The notes beneath the pieces are model-generated. The model saw only the letters and a list, made by a program, of their open reading frames with translations, had not been told where the DNA came from and did no database searches. From positions 3,458,001 through 3,522,000 of the forward strand of contig JBAOHZ010000009.1 in NCBI GenBank assembly GCA_037045225.1: 64,000 nt of DNA, read 5' to 3'. Shown here piece after piece: positions 26,410 through 35,464 of the stretch (position 1 is its first letter; each line of letters opens with the position of its first letter). The DNA comes from Nitrospira sp. (lineage in GTDB: Bacteria > Nitrospirota > Nitrospiria > Nitrospirales > Nitrospiraceae). The position numbers and the translations under genes are program-made.

Positions 26410-26438
26410 TGACTCTCAACGTCGGGTGAGGAGTCTTC

Positions 26439-28355
26439 TTGGCTGTCGATCGCCGAACAGTTCTCCAAAACGCGCAGCTCTTTGCTTCTAAAGGGCAGTA
26501 CGAAGCGGCCATCGCTGAGTGGCGAAAACTCAGCATCGATACCCCAGCCGACGGGACCGTCCTCAACACCATCGGCGACCTCCAGCTCAAACGCAACGCC
26601 AACACCGACGCCGTTACCGCCTTTCTGCAGGCCGCCGGGGCCTTCCGTTCAGAAGGCTCCGTCCTCAAGGCCATTGCCGCGTATAAAAAGATTCTCAAGG
26701 TTGATCCCACTCGAATCGACATCTACCGGCACCTCGGCGATTTAAACGCGGAACGAGGGCTGTTGAGCAGCGCCGTCCAGGATTATTTGACCCTGGCGAA
26801 ACACTACTTCAAAGACGGTCGCAATAAAGAAGCGCTGGAGATTTATCGCAAGATCGTGGTGCAGGATCCGTCGAATCTTGATGCGCAGCTGCGCGTCGCG
26901 GAACTCTGTGAACAGGAAAAATTGCTCGACGAAGCGGTGCGGGTCTATGTGCAACTCGGGCGGGAGCGCTCGGCCGCGCAGCAGTATGATCAGGCCAATG
27001 CCATGTATGCGGCGGTCTTGCGCCTGGATCCGGAGAACGCCGAAGCCAAAGAAATTATCACCATGATCAAAGCGGGCGGCAGCGCGCCCTTGAATGTGGT
27101 CCGCGCGGCCAAATCGGCTGCGGCGGCCGCGAAGCCGGGTGAAGGCAGCGATCTTCTGGCGGAAGCGACGCGTCGGATTGAAGAAGGACAGTATGCCGGC
27201 GCCGAAGCCATGCTGACCCAGCTTTTGAGCCGCGAGCCCGGCAACCCTGAAATCTGCCAGCTCCTCGCACGGCTGCATTTATTGCAGGGGAATCTACAGG
27301 TGGCATTGGGGGAGTATCGCTTCCTGGCCGGCGCCGCCCTGCGCGCGCAAGACCATGGCATGGCCGAATCGCTGATTAACGATTATCTCAAGGTCGAACC
27401 GGCCTCCGTGCCGATGTTGGAATTACTGGGAGAGCTCTATCAGGAAAAAGGGGATGCCGCGGCAGCGGCGCAGCATTTCGGCCGGGCCGTGGAGATTTTG
27501 CTGGAGCATCCCGAACCGGGGATGCCCACGCTTCCGGCGGAGCTGTTCGAGAAGGTTCAGGCGCTGGCCCCGGGGAGTGCCATCGCTCGCAAGCTTGCGC
27601 CGGCGTTCGATCCCAATGCATCGCCCGTCGTCGAACCTGAGGTTGCCGCAGAGCCTGTCGCAATCCAGGTCGAAGCAGAACCACAACCGGCGCCGATTCC
27701 CGCTCCGGTCGTCGCCGCGCCTGCGGCAGACATGCCCTTCCGTTTGCAGGGCGCTGCGCCAGCGCCGGCTGCGCTGCCTCCCGCCACGCCGCCCCCCGCA
27801 CCGGCTCCTGTGGCAGCACAGGTCAGCACACCGCCTCCGCCTAAGCTGGCTCCGGTTGCGCCTGTCTCTCGGGCTGAGCCTGAGCCGCCGCCTCCCGCTC
27901 CCGTTCCTGCCACATCGGCTGCCGTTCAGGTGGATGCGGAAACGAGTTATGCGTTGGGCATGGCCTACAAAGATATGGGCCTCTTAGAGGAAGCCAAAGA
28001 AGAGTTCGTCTGCTCGATGAAGGACTCAGGGTTTTTTGTCGATTCCTGCCTGATGATGGGACTGTGTCTCAAGGAACAGAGCCGGGCTGACCAGGCCATT
28101 CAATTGTTGGAGAAGCTCATCGCCGATTCGCGTTGCCGGGGGGGCAATGCCCAACTCGTACGGTATGAACTGGCGGTGCTCTATGAACAATCCGGTGCCC
28201 GCGAGCGAGCGCTGGCCATGTATCAATCCATTCCCTCGTTCCACGACGTGTCCCGCCGAGTGGAAGCGCTTCGTCTGCTGGGCGCCAACGGGGCCACCTA
28301 TCCGGACGTGTCAGTTCCTAGTCAGAGCAATCATCTGCCACTCGCCGGCCACTAG
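26439..28355 (+). CDS. Tetratricopeptide-repeat protein with Pro/Ala-rich linker
   Basis: A 638-residue protein with a TTG start behind a GGTGAGGAG ribosome site. Residues about 10-370 are a chain of TPR-type helical pairs, for example LFASKGQYEAAIAEWRKL, AIAAYKKILKVDPTRIDIY and ALEIYRKIVVQDPSNLDAQL. Residues about 395-500 form a low-complexity Pro/Ala/Glu linker, and a final set of TPR units (YALGMAYKDMGLLEEAKEEF) ends the protein. No signal peptide or enzyme domain is visible. It is probably a scaffold for protein-protein contacts; the partner cannot be deduced from its neighbours. Confidence 0.82.
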   Translation: MAVDRRTVLQNAQLFASKGQYEAAIAEWRKLSIDTPADGTVLNTIGDLQLKRNANTDAVTAFLQAAGAFRSEGSVLKAIAAYKKILKVDPTRIDIYRHLGDLNAERGLLSSAVQDYLTLAKHYFKDGRNKEALEIYRKIVVQDPSNLDAQLRVAELCEQEKLLDEAVRVYVQLGRERSAAQQYDQANAMYAAVLRLDPENAEAKEIITMIKAGGSAPLNVVRAAKSAAAAAKPGEGSDLLAEATRRIEEGQYAGAEAMLTQLLSREPGNPEICQLLARLHLLQGNLQVALGEYRFLAGAALRAQDHGMAESLINDYLKVEPASVPMLELLGELYQEKGDAAAAAQHFGRAVEILLEHPEPGMPTLPAELFEKVQALAPGSAIARKLAPAFDPNASPVVEPEVAAEPVAIQVEAEPQPAPIPAPVVAAPAADMPFRLQGAAPAPAALPPATPPPAPAPVAAQVSTPPPPKLAPVAPVSRAEPEPPPPAPVPATSAAVQVDAETSYALGMAYKDMGLLEEAKEEFVCSMKDSGFFVDSCLMMGLCLKEQSRADQAIQLLEKLIADSRCRGGNAQLVRYELAVLYEQSGARERALAMYQSIPSFHDVSRRVEALRLLGANGATYPDVSVPSQSNHLPLAGH

Positions 28356-28460
28356 TCCGGACTCTTCATCCAAATCTGCTTCCTTGTCCGATCCGATCGG
28401 GTAGTCGAAGATTGCCTCGTTCGGCCTCCTCGACGGACTGCCAGTGCGCCTGCATCGGCC

Positions 28461-29441
28461 TTACACGTGAGGAGCTTCTGTGCGATTCACCTGATTCGGC
28501 GCCGACCTTCCGGCAAGCACCGCTTCAATATTCTCCAGACAGATCATCCCCATGCGTACACGCGTCGCAAGGGTGGCGGAGCCGAGGTGCGGGAGAACCA
28601 CCACCTGCCGGAGTTCGCGCAGGCTGGGGTGAAAGACCGGTTCCTGTTCAAAGACGTCCAGTCCTGCGCCGGCCAGCCGACGTTGCAGGAGCGCATCGAC
28701 CAATGCGCCTTCGTCCACCACCGGTCCTCGTGAAGTATTGATCAGAAACGCTGTGGGCTTCATGAGTGCCAGCTGCCGTGGACCGATCAAGTGGTGAGTT
28801 GCTGGGGTGAGCGGCACATGCAGGCTCACAAAATCCGCGGCCCTCAGCAGGTCAGGCAGGGCGCGCTGTTCCCAGTGAGAGGACACCTGTCCCGGCCCAT
28901 GCAGGGTGCGTGCGCTGTAACAGACGCGCATGCTGAAGCCGGCGGCCCGCTGTGCCACCGCCTGCCCGATCCGCCCCATGCCGACGATCCCCAGCATCTT
29001 GCCCGACACATCGGTCCCCAGCATCTGAGTCGGCGCCCAACCGGGCCAGGCCCCCGCTCGCACATAGGCGTCGCCTTCCGCTACGCGCCGTGCCACCGCC
29101 AGGATCAGTGCCCAGGTGAGATCGGCGGTCGAGTCGGTCAACACGTCCGGAGTATTCGTGACTACAATGCCCTTGGCTGTCGCGGCGGCGAGGTCGATGT
29201 TGTTGTACCCCACGGCATAGTTGGCGAGGATCTTCAGTCTGGTTGCGGCGGCCAGCAGGGTCGCATCGATGCGATCGGTCAGGGTGCAGATGGCCGCGTC
29301 CGCGTCGTGGAATCCTGCGTTGAAGGCCTCCCACGACGGCGCGATGTCGCGTGGCTCGTTCAAGAGCTGGAACTGCTGGCGGGCGGCCGCCATGACCGGA
29401 TCGGGCAGCAGCCGGGAGATATAGAGCGTGGGACGTGACAT
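28461..29441 (-). CDS. D-2-hydroxyacid dehydrogenase, glyoxylate/hydroxypyruvate reductase type
   Basis: A 326-residue NAD(P)-dependent dehydrogenase. It has the Rossmann motif GMGRIGQAVAQRA, the catalytic Arg in NTSRGPVVDEGALVDAL, Glu in DVFEQEPV and His in VVLPHLGSAT, plus the substrate loop ANYAVGYNNID typical of glyoxylate reductases. The frame is open to 29498, but ATG 29441 with GAGGCGCC ahead is the better start. It is divergent from the glycolate/lactate dehydrogenase gene across about 107 bases. Shared 2-hydroxyacid metabolism, such as glyoxylate to glycolate and back, is a reasonable inference. Confidence 0.88.
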   Translation of the reverse strand: MSRPTLYISRLLPDPVMAAARQQFQLLNEPRDIAPSWEAFNAGFHDADAAICTLTDRIDATLLAAATRLKILANYAVGYNNIDLAAATAKGIVVTNTPDVLTDSTADLTWALILAVARRVAEGDAYVRAGAWPGWAPTQMLGTDVSGKMLGIVGMGRIGQAVAQRAAGFSMRVCYSARTLHGPGQVSSHWEQRALPDLLRAADFVSLHVPLTPATHHLIGPRQLALMKPTAFLINTSRGPVVDEGALVDALLQRRLAGAGLDVFEQEPVFHPSLRELRQVVVLPHLGSATLATRVRMGMICLENIEAVLAGRSAPNQVNRTEAPHV

Positions 29442-29548
29442 GGCGCCTCGTTGGAATGGCACGTATTTTAGCGAATCGCCCCCGACGCAACAACTCACTT
29501 GTCCTGCTCTCTGCCGAGCGACTACAATAACGCAACGTAATCACAAGC

Positions 29549-32389
29549 ATGACCCTCATCCTTCCCAACACCTCATCCGTCGTCGTCAGCGGCCTTCGGC
29601 AACTCCTCGGACAGGCGAAGGTCTGGAACGACGTGCCCACACTGACCGCCTATGCCGTCGATGCCAGCATTTACCGGATGCAGCCACAAGCCGTCGTGCT
29701 CGCGGAACATGAAGGCGACATCGAGACCGTCGTGCGATTTGCGGTGGAGCGAGGCATCCCCCTCACGCCGCGCGCCGCCGGCACCAATCTCACCGGCTCT
29801 GCGATCGGCTCCGGCATTATTCTGGATATTTCCAAGCTGAACCGGATTCTCGAAGTGAATGAGGAAGGACGCTGGGCCCGCGTGCAGCCGGGGATCGTCC
29901 TGGCGGAGTTGAACAAGCAGCTCGGGCGACGCAATCTCCTCTTCGGTCCCGATCCCTCCAGCGGCGACATGTGCAAACTCGGGGGCATGCTCGCCAACAA
30001 TTCGGCCGGACCGCACACCCTCATCTATGGTTCCGTGAAAGACAACGTTCAGGCCATGCGCGTCTGCCTGCCGTCCGGCTCCTGGCTCTCCGCGTCCTCG
30101 ATGAACCTCAACGATCCGGGGTTGGATCAGACCCTCGCGGCCCATCCGTCGCTCAAGCCGATCCTCGACCTCGTTCAGCGGCAGCGAGGCCTGATCGACA
30201 GCAAGAAGCCGACGGTGAGCAAGAATAGCTGCGGGTACAACCTGTTCGGCCTGGCCGACGGGTTGAGTCGCGGTGTCTTTGATCTCCCCAAACTGTTCGT
30301 CGGCAGCGAGGGCACGTTGGGTGTGGTGAGCGAAGCGACGCTTCGGCTCGTGCCGAAACCACAGGGCACATTGACGGCGCTGATCCACTTTCGCCGTCTC
30401 GAAGAAGTCGGAGAGGCGGTGCCGCATCTCTTGAGCCTCCGACCGAGCGCACTGGAAGTCATGGATGCCAACACGCTGAACCTGATCGGGCGGTCGTCGC
30501 ATGGCATTCCCGCTGATGCGGCAGCCACCCTGCTGGCTGAACTCGATAGCAGCGACGGCGAAGGCGATCTGCGCGAACGGGCCGATCAGATGGCTGCCAT
30601 CTGCGGGCGGTATCAACTGTGCGGCGACCTGACCATCGCCTATGACAAGGAGCAGCGCGACCAGCTCTGGAAAGCCCGCAAGGCCCTGTATCCCACGCTC
30701 TACCGGTTCGATCCGCGCAAGAAGCCGATCAACTTCGTGGACGATGTGGTGGTGCCCGCCACACGGATCAGTGAATTGATTCGGTACCTGGAAACCTTCT
30801 TCGAAGGACAACAGGTGCCCGTGGCGATCTTCGGTCACATCGGCAACGGGAACGCCCACATCACGCCTTTGCTCGACGTGAACGACCGGCAGGATTTCGA
30901 CAAGATGGTGCAGGCCTACCATGAGATTCACGGAGCGGTATTGTCCCGGTTCGACGGCTCCATTTGCGGCGAGCATGGCGATGGCCGGGTGCGGGCGGAG
31001 TATGTGCGGAAGATGTTTGGCGACGAGTTGTATCAACTCTTCGTGCAGGTGAAGCAGACGATCGATCCTGCGAATGTAATGAACCCCGGCATCAAGATCA
31101 GCGAAACGCCGTTTACGGAACACATCGACTACCAGCGGCTCTCGAAATCCTGTGCGACCTGCGCGAAGTGCAACTCCGTCTGTCCGGTCTACGACGTGTT
31201 TCAGTCGGAAGATATGAGCTCGCGCGGCTGGTTCGAAATCGTCACGGCGAAGGACTATAGCTACCTCGACTCGAAGCGGGTGGTGGAGGCCTGCTTGAAT
31301 TGCAAATCCTGCCGCACGATCTGTCCGGCCGGGGTGGATGTGTCCGAGTTGATCCTCCAGCGGCGTGCTGAGCATCCCAACCAGGGCTCGCGCTGGCTCT
31401 TTGCGCTGCAGGCGAAACTGCCGGTATTTGAAGCGATACTTAAACTTCTGGCGAGGACGCAGTCACTGTGGGATCGGCCGGTTCCGCGCGCGCTGCTCGA
31501 ACGCCTGGCCGCGCCGGTGATGAAGCGCATCGCCTCCACGGCGAGACTGCCGGCGGAGATGGTCCTGCCCACACTCGCCACGACCCATTTGCGCAATCGT
31601 TATCCAGAGCTCACGCAATCGTTGAAGTCCAAGGCCGGCCCTCGCGTGGCCTATTTTCATGGCTGCGCGGCGAACTATTTCGACGACGGGGTAGGGGATG
31701 CGGTGATTGCCGTGTTGCGGAAGCATCACGTCGAGCCGGAACTTCCTCCGCAGCGTTGTTCGGGGACGCCCATCGAAACCTACGGGCATGTGGATCTGGT
31801 GAAGGAGAATGCCCGCTTCAATCTGCAGTCTTTGGCGGGCTATGATCAGGTCGTCACCGGCTGCGCTTCCTGCACGCTGATGCTCAAGGAATACAAGAAG
31901 TTTTTCGAGCGTGGCCCGGAGCAGCAGGCGGCAGATGCGTTGGCGAAGAAAGTGGTCCACATCACGGAATTCGTGGCGCGATCCGACCAGCATCCGCCGA
32001 TGGGGACGCCGCAAGGCCAGACCGGGAAGGTGACCTACCATTCCTCCTGTCACCTGCGAGCCGCCGGAGTGACCAAGGAGCCACGGCAGTTGCTGAAACA
32101 GCTGCCGGGATCGGACTATGTGGAGATGACCGATGCCGATCGCTGCGCGGGCGGGGCCGGGACCTATATCGTGAAAGACTACGACACGTCGCAGAAGGTC
32201 TTCGACCGGAAGCGGCGGAATATCGAGCAGAGCGGGGCGGAGACGGTGGCTACCAGTTGCCCGGCCTGCATGATTCAGCTCAGCAATGGTATGCGTGGCC
32301 GCGTGGCGGTGAAACATGTGGCGCAATTACTTAACGACGCCTATGAGGCGGGCGCAGCAACCGAGAGAGGACCAGGAGCCGGCCAATGA
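29549..32389 (+). CDS. Fused FAD-linked oxidase and Fe-S (GlcD-GlcF type) 2-hydroxyacid dehydrogenase
   Basis: A 946-residue protein that joins parts encoded separately in glycolate oxidase operons. Residues about 40-230 are the FAD-binding domain (TPRAAGTNLTGSAIGSG; GGMLANNSAGPHTLIYGS). Residues about 250-520 are the FAD oxidase C-terminal domain, with FGHIGNGNAHI and CGEHGDGRVRAEY. Two 4Fe-4S motifs follow near 534 (CATCAKCNSVCP) and 581 (CLNCKSCRTICP). Two cysteine-rich CCG domains with GCAANYF, GCASC, SSCHLR and SCPAC end the protein. Substrates could be D-lactate, glycolate or D-2-hydroxyglutarate. Electrons may pass to the tiny di-heme protein encoded with a four-base overlap. Confidence 0.92.
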   Translation: MTLILPNTSSVVVSGLRQLLGQAKVWNDVPTLTAYAVDASIYRMQPQAVVLAEHEGDIETVVRFAVERGIPLTPRAAGTNLTGSAIGSGIILDISKLNRILEVNEEGRWARVQPGIVLAELNKQLGRRNLLFGPDPSSGDMCKLGGMLANNSAGPHTLIYGSVKDNVQAMRVCLPSGSWLSASSMNLNDPGLDQTLAAHPSLKPILDLVQRQRGLIDSKKPTVSKNSCGYNLFGLADGLSRGVFDLPKLFVGSEGTLGVVSEATLRLVPKPQGTLTALIHFRRLEEVGEAVPHLLSLRPSALEVMDANTLNLIGRSSHGIPADAAATLLAELDSSDGEGDLRERADQMAAICGRYQLCGDLTIAYDKEQRDQLWKARKALYPTLYRFDPRKKPINFVDDVVVPATRISELIRYLETFFEGQQVPVAIFGHIGNGNAHITPLLDVNDRQDFDKMVQAYHEIHGAVLSRFDGSICGEHGDGRVRAEYVRKMFGDELYQLFVQVKQTIDPANVMNPGIKISETPFTEHIDYQRLSKSCATCAKCNSVCPVYDVFQSEDMSSRGWFEIVTAKDYSYLDSKRVVEACLNCKSCRTICPAGVDVSELILQRRAEHPNQGSRWLFALQAKLPVFEAILKLLARTQSLWDRPVPRALLERLAAPVMKRIASTARLPAEMVLPTLATTHLRNRYPELTQSLKSKAGPRVAYFHGCAANYFDDGVGDAVIAVLRKHHVEPELPPQRCSGTPIETYGHVDLVKENARFNLQSLAGYDQVVTGCASCTLMLKEYKKFFERGPEQQAADALAKKVVHITEFVARSDQHPPMGTPQGQTGKVTYHSSCHLRAAGVTKEPRQLLKQLPGSDYVEMTDADRCAGGAGTYIVKDYDTSQKVFDRKRRNIEQSGAETVATSCPACMIQLSNGMRGRVAVKHVAQLLNDAYEAGAATERGPGAGQ

Positions 32390-32628
32390 CCTTTCGCAAA
32401 GTAGATCTGATTTTTGTGGCGCTGGCGCTGCTCGTGGTGGGAGGCGTGGCCCTGTTGCCGTCGCCGCGTGACCGCAACCCGAAGGTGCCGGCCAACGGTG
32501 CGCATCAGGCCGTGACGGTCGAGAAAGAGTGCCTGGCCTGCCATGTGCCGGCAGGCGTTCGTCCCTTGCCGGTGGAGCATCCCAAGCGGCAGGACTGCCT
32601 GCACTGCCATGCGCGGGGGCAGGGGTGA
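32386..32628 (+). CDS. Small membrane-anchored di-heme cytochrome c peptide
   Basis: An 80-residue protein whose ATG overlaps the stop of the upstream dehydrogenase (ATGA). Residues 7-25 form a single N-terminal membrane anchor. The rest is a short periplasmic segment with two heme c sites, CLACH at 49-53 and CLHCH at 71-75. It is too short for an ordinary class I cytochrome and resembles mini electron carriers. The translational coupling strongly suggests that it accepts electrons from, or is regulated with, the fused FAD/Fe-S dehydrogenase. The topology raises a question, since the dehydrogenase has no visible export signal. Confidence 0.8.
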   Translation: MTFRKVDLIFVALALLVVGGVALLPSPRDRNPKVPANGAHQAVTVEKECLACHVPAGVRPLPVEHPKRQDCLHCHARGQG

Positions 32629-32639
32629 GGGGAGCCGTC

Positions 32640-32710
32640 GTTCGTCTCTCGTATCGGATACTCCGTCGCTGACTTCTTGTCATATGCTATAAGCCATACG
32701 CTCCTATTAC
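32640..32710 (+). repeat. Intergenic repeat, partial copy (GCTATAAGCCATACGC type)
   Basis: Contains CGTTCGTCTCTCGTATCGG and ATGCTATAAGCCATACGCTC, matching parts of the repeat family that is denser at 34.2-39.7 kb. It lies between the di-heme peptide and the MoaD-like gene. Confidence 0.5.
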
Positions 32711-32735
32711 TAATCTCATGAAGGATCTGTAGACC

Positions 32736-33014
32736 ATGGTAAAAGTGTTGATTCTCGGGCCGACGTTATTACAGCGGGTTACGGAGCCTGAACTTGATGT
32801 GGACGTGGAAGGGTCGGTGCCCGTCAAGCTCCTCATCGAAGGGAATGCCGACCTCATGGATGCCTTGGCGCCGTTCGTGGTGCGTGGCGAACTGCTGGTG
32901 ACCGTGAACCGCAAGGTCGGCTCACTCGATTCCGTGGTGAAAGACGGCGACGTGTTGAAAATCTCCCACCAATCGCGCGCCTCCTACGACGGCACCACCG
33001 ATATTCCCACCTGA
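32736..33014 (+). CDS. MoaD/ThiS-like ubiquitin-fold protein without a C-terminal Gly-Gly
   Basis: A 92-residue protein with the beta-grasp pattern of MoaD/ThiS family members (VKVLILGPTLLQRV; VTVNRKVGSLDSVVKDGD). It does not end in the Gly-Gly needed for adenylation and sulfur transfer; the terminus is TTDIPT. The function is therefore probably not that of a classical sulfur carrier unless it is processed. The ribosome site is AAGGATCTG. The surroundings give no pathway. Confidence 0.7.
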   Translation: MVKVLILGPTLLQRVTEPELDVDVEGSVPVKLLIEGNADLMDALAPFVVRGELLVTVNRKVGSLDSVVKDGDVLKISHQSRASYDGTTDIPT

Positions 33015-33095
33015 GCAGGCGACGGTCACGGGGGCGTCGCCCGCAACGCGTAGACGGGCTCTCGCTCTCGCTGGATGGTCAGAGCACGGCTATCG

Positions 33096-34097
33096 TCAGG
33101 GGGCAGCCCCGGACGCCGAGGGGCTGGTTTTTGAACGACAGCACTGTGCGTATCGTGTGCCGCTCCCGCAGGGGCAGGGGGCAGTGCGGTCTAGACCCTG
33201 GCCACGCGCGGGCAGCGCGGAGAGCAGCGCGCCGGGGTCTTGGTGGAACATGTTCCGCAGCATGTCGTACAACGCGGGATCTTTGTGTTTCAGGATATCG
33301 GGCGACGTGAAAAAATACTCAGCCAGCACCGCAAAAAACTCGTGTGAATTCGTATAGGCATAGCGATTGATGTGAGCGTGATGCTCCGGCGGGCGAGCCA
33401 GTTCCCGGGCCACATACCGTACCCATAGCCGGACCACCATCCACGGCACCTCCGGCGGGAGGCCATAGTCGTCCGCCTCGCGTTCAACCAGATGTGCGAA
33501 TTCATGGACCCCCACATTCTGCTTGCCTGACGGATGGGCAAACCCTGCCAGGAGCGCCGGCTTCGAGAGAATCATGACTCCGCTCAAATGGTGCAGGCCC
33601 ACCATCCCGAGCATGGCCACATCCGATCCCTTGGCGCTCTGGTAGTCGTCATCGAACGCATCCGGATAGATCAGCACTTCGCGCAGCCGATGGTAGTCCC
33701 AGTCGTGGAAACCAAAGATGGGGATCACCGCGCTTGCCGCGACCAGCACCCGAACCGTCTCGTCGAGCTCGGTGCGAATACCCGTGATTCGAACCTCATC
33801 GAGAAAGATCTGCACGACCTGCCGAAAACGCGCCTTGCCTCCCGCATCCATGGCCACGAAGAATGCCACATGCGCGCTGAGTATCTGTTCCCAGGCATCG
33901 GGAAACGGCTGCTGCATGACTGCGAGCCGCCGGAGTGTCCGGCGTCGTAGCAGCCAATAGGTGAATGGACTCAGTGCCAGCAGGAGCCACAGCGGCGCGG
34001 CGATCCATCCCCACACTCCTGTGCCCATGGCTACCAGGCCAGCGGCGGCGAGCGCCTGCCGCTGGTTTCGTCGATTCGTCTCAGGCGTCACAAGCAT
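33096..34097 (-). CDS. MtfA-like zinc peptidase with SEC-C motif
   Basis: A 333-residue protein. Two hydrophobic helices near residues 15-55 anchor it to the membrane. The body matches the MtfA (Mlc titration factor) family: the zinc site HEFAH in NVGVHEFAHLVEREADDYGLP near residue 200, and the supporting glutamates in SHEFFAVLAEYFF. The C-terminus carries a SEC-C type zinc knuckle, APCPCGSGTRYAQCC, near 312-325, known from SecA and many other proteins as a small metal-binding adaptor. E. coli MtfA lacks both the membrane helices and the SEC-C tail. It is likely a membrane-linked aminopeptidase or regulator. Confidence 0.88.
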   Translation of the reverse strand: MLVTPETNRRNQRQALAAAGLVAMGTGVWGWIAAPLWLLLALSPFTYWLLRRRTLRRLAVMQQPFPDAWEQILSAHVAFFVAMDAGGKARFRQVVQIFLDEVRITGIRTELDETVRVLVAASAVIPIFGFHDWDYHRLREVLIYPDAFDDDYQSAKGSDVAMLGMVGLHHLSGVMILSKPALLAGFAHPSGKQNVGVHEFAHLVEREADDYGLPPEVPWMVVRLWVRYVARELARPPEHHAHINRYAYTNSHEFFAVLAEYFFTSPDILKHKDPALYDMLRNMFHQDPGALLSALPARGQGLDRTAPCPCGSGTRYAQCCRSKTSPSASGAAP

Positions 34098-34203
34098 CGT
34101 GGCAGTGTCCTCAGTGAAAGGGATGCCACGGAGATTCTACGCTGGTGATCTGTGCTCTGCCAGCAGGCCCATGCTGTCAACTATCAGCTTAGATCCCCAA
34201 CGT

Positions 34204-34338
34204 CTAACGCTTCACGAGAGACGAGCGACGATCGACGATCCCCTAGATTCCGAAGTCCTGCTATCGGCCATACGCCATAAGCTATCAGCTCTTGTTGCCG
34301 AACGAGATACGCTTCACGGACGACGAGATACGGTTCCT
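34204..34338 (+). repeat. Intergenic repeat family, copy 1
   Basis: Runs through CGCTTCACGAGAGACGAG, CCCCTAGATTCCGAAGTC, CTGCTATCGGCCATACGCC, ATAAGCTATCAGCTCTTGTT and CGAACGAGATACGCTTCAC. It lies between the MtfA-like gene and the WYL regulator. The same blocks, in the same order and orientation, recur at 36942-37074 and in part at 37842 and 38967. Confidence 0.8.
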
Positions 34339-34404
34339 CTTCCTCCCCTCAGCCCATCCTGGTAGACTGGGCGCCGCAATCGACCGGGCGGGAGCGGAGA
34401 GACG

Positions 34405-35394
34405 ATGGCGCGCAACGATCAAGCGGTGCGTCTGTTGGTGGTGTTGAAGCAGCTGGAGGCGTCGCGGCAGGGCCTCACGCTGGAGCAGCTGGCTGAGTCG
34501 CTCGCGCCAGGATCCACCCGGCATCCCCGCACGCTCCGCCGCGATCTCGCCGCGTTGGAAGAAGCCGGCTATCCCCTCGTCACCGAACGCATCAACGGCC
34601 AGACCTGCTGGCGACTTATGGAGGGATTTCGCAACGTCCCCGGGTTGCGCTTCTTCCCCTCGGAACTCATGGCGTTGACCTTCAGCCGACGGCTCATCAC
34701 CCCGCTGGAAGGCACCGAACTCCACACCTCCTTGCAGTCTGCGTTGGGCAAGGCCGCCGCCGCGCTGCCGCCGCAGGGCGTAGCCCTGGTCCAACAACTC
34801 GACGGCACCTTCAGCGTCGGCCTCGGTCCGCACAAACGGTATCGGCAGCATCGAGAAACCATCGATCGCCTCACCAGAGCCATCGCCGACGCCACCACCG
34901 TGCAGATCCGTTACGATTCCGCCTCGCGCGGCCGCACGACCAGGCGCGAAGTGGATCCCTATCGCCTCTGGTACGCCACCGGCGGCCTCTACCTCATTGC
35001 CTACTGTCACCTGCGGCGCGAGCCGCGCATGTTCGCCGTCGAACGGATCAAGTCCGTGACCCCGACCGACCATCCCTATCAGATGCCGCTGCATTTCGAT
35101 CTCGATGCCTTCGTGCAGGACGCGCTGACCGTCATGCGCGGGCCGCGTATCGAGGTGGAGTTGGATTTCAACAAGGCCACTGCCGCCTGGGTGAAGGATC
35201 GAGTCTGGCATGCCACGCAGGAAACTAAACGGACCAAAGGCGGCGGTTTACGCATGACCCTCTCCGTGGCCGATACCCGAGAACTAATCGGCTGGGTGTT
35301 GAGTTTCGGTAGCGGCGTGACGGTCCTCAAGCCCGACAGCCTGCGGGAAGCGGTGCGAGAGGAAGCGCAACGCATTGCGGCGCAAGGGGAGTGA
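34405..35394 (+). CDS. WYL-domain transcriptional regulator (YafY/PafC-like)
   Basis: A 329-residue regulator. The first 70 residues are a winged helix-turn-helix (LEQLAESLAPGS; RRDLAALEEAGYPLV). Residues about 160-240 are the WYL domain, with VDPYRLWYATGGLYLIAYCH and RMFAVERIKSV, and a WCX-type C-terminal extension follows. WYL domains sense nucleic-acid or nucleotide ligands and often regulate defence islands. Here it sits at the edge of a zone of toxin-antitoxin genes and a restriction system, which fits that theme. The ribosome site is GGAGCGGAGAG. A 39-base piece of its 3' end is duplicated at 35901. Confidence 0.88.
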   Translation: MARNDQAVRLLVVLKQLEASRQGLTLEQLAESLAPGSTRHPRTLRRDLAALEEAGYPLVTERINGQTCWRLMEGFRNVPGLRFFPSELMALTFSRRLITPLEGTELHTSLQSALGKAAAALPPQGVALVQQLDGTFSVGLGPHKRYRQHRETIDRLTRAIADATTVQIRYDSASRGRTTRREVDPYRLWYATGGLYLIAYCHLRREPRMFAVERIKSVTPTDHPYQMPLHFDLDAFVQDALTVMRGPRIEVELDFNKATAAWVKDRVWHATQETKRTKGGGLRMTLSVADTRELIGWVLSFGSGVTVLKPDSLREAVREEAQRIAAQGE

Positions 35395-35464
35395 AGGGGT
35401 GCCATAAGAGAACGCTGACGGTGAAGGATTGATCTACTTCATTTCTCGAAACTGGGAGACGACA

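Noticed and set aside
29573..31375. 600-codon open frame on the minus strand
   Set aside because: It lies entirely opposite the fused FAD/Fe-S dehydrogenase, whose motifs are unmistakable; long antisense frames are common in GC-rich genes.
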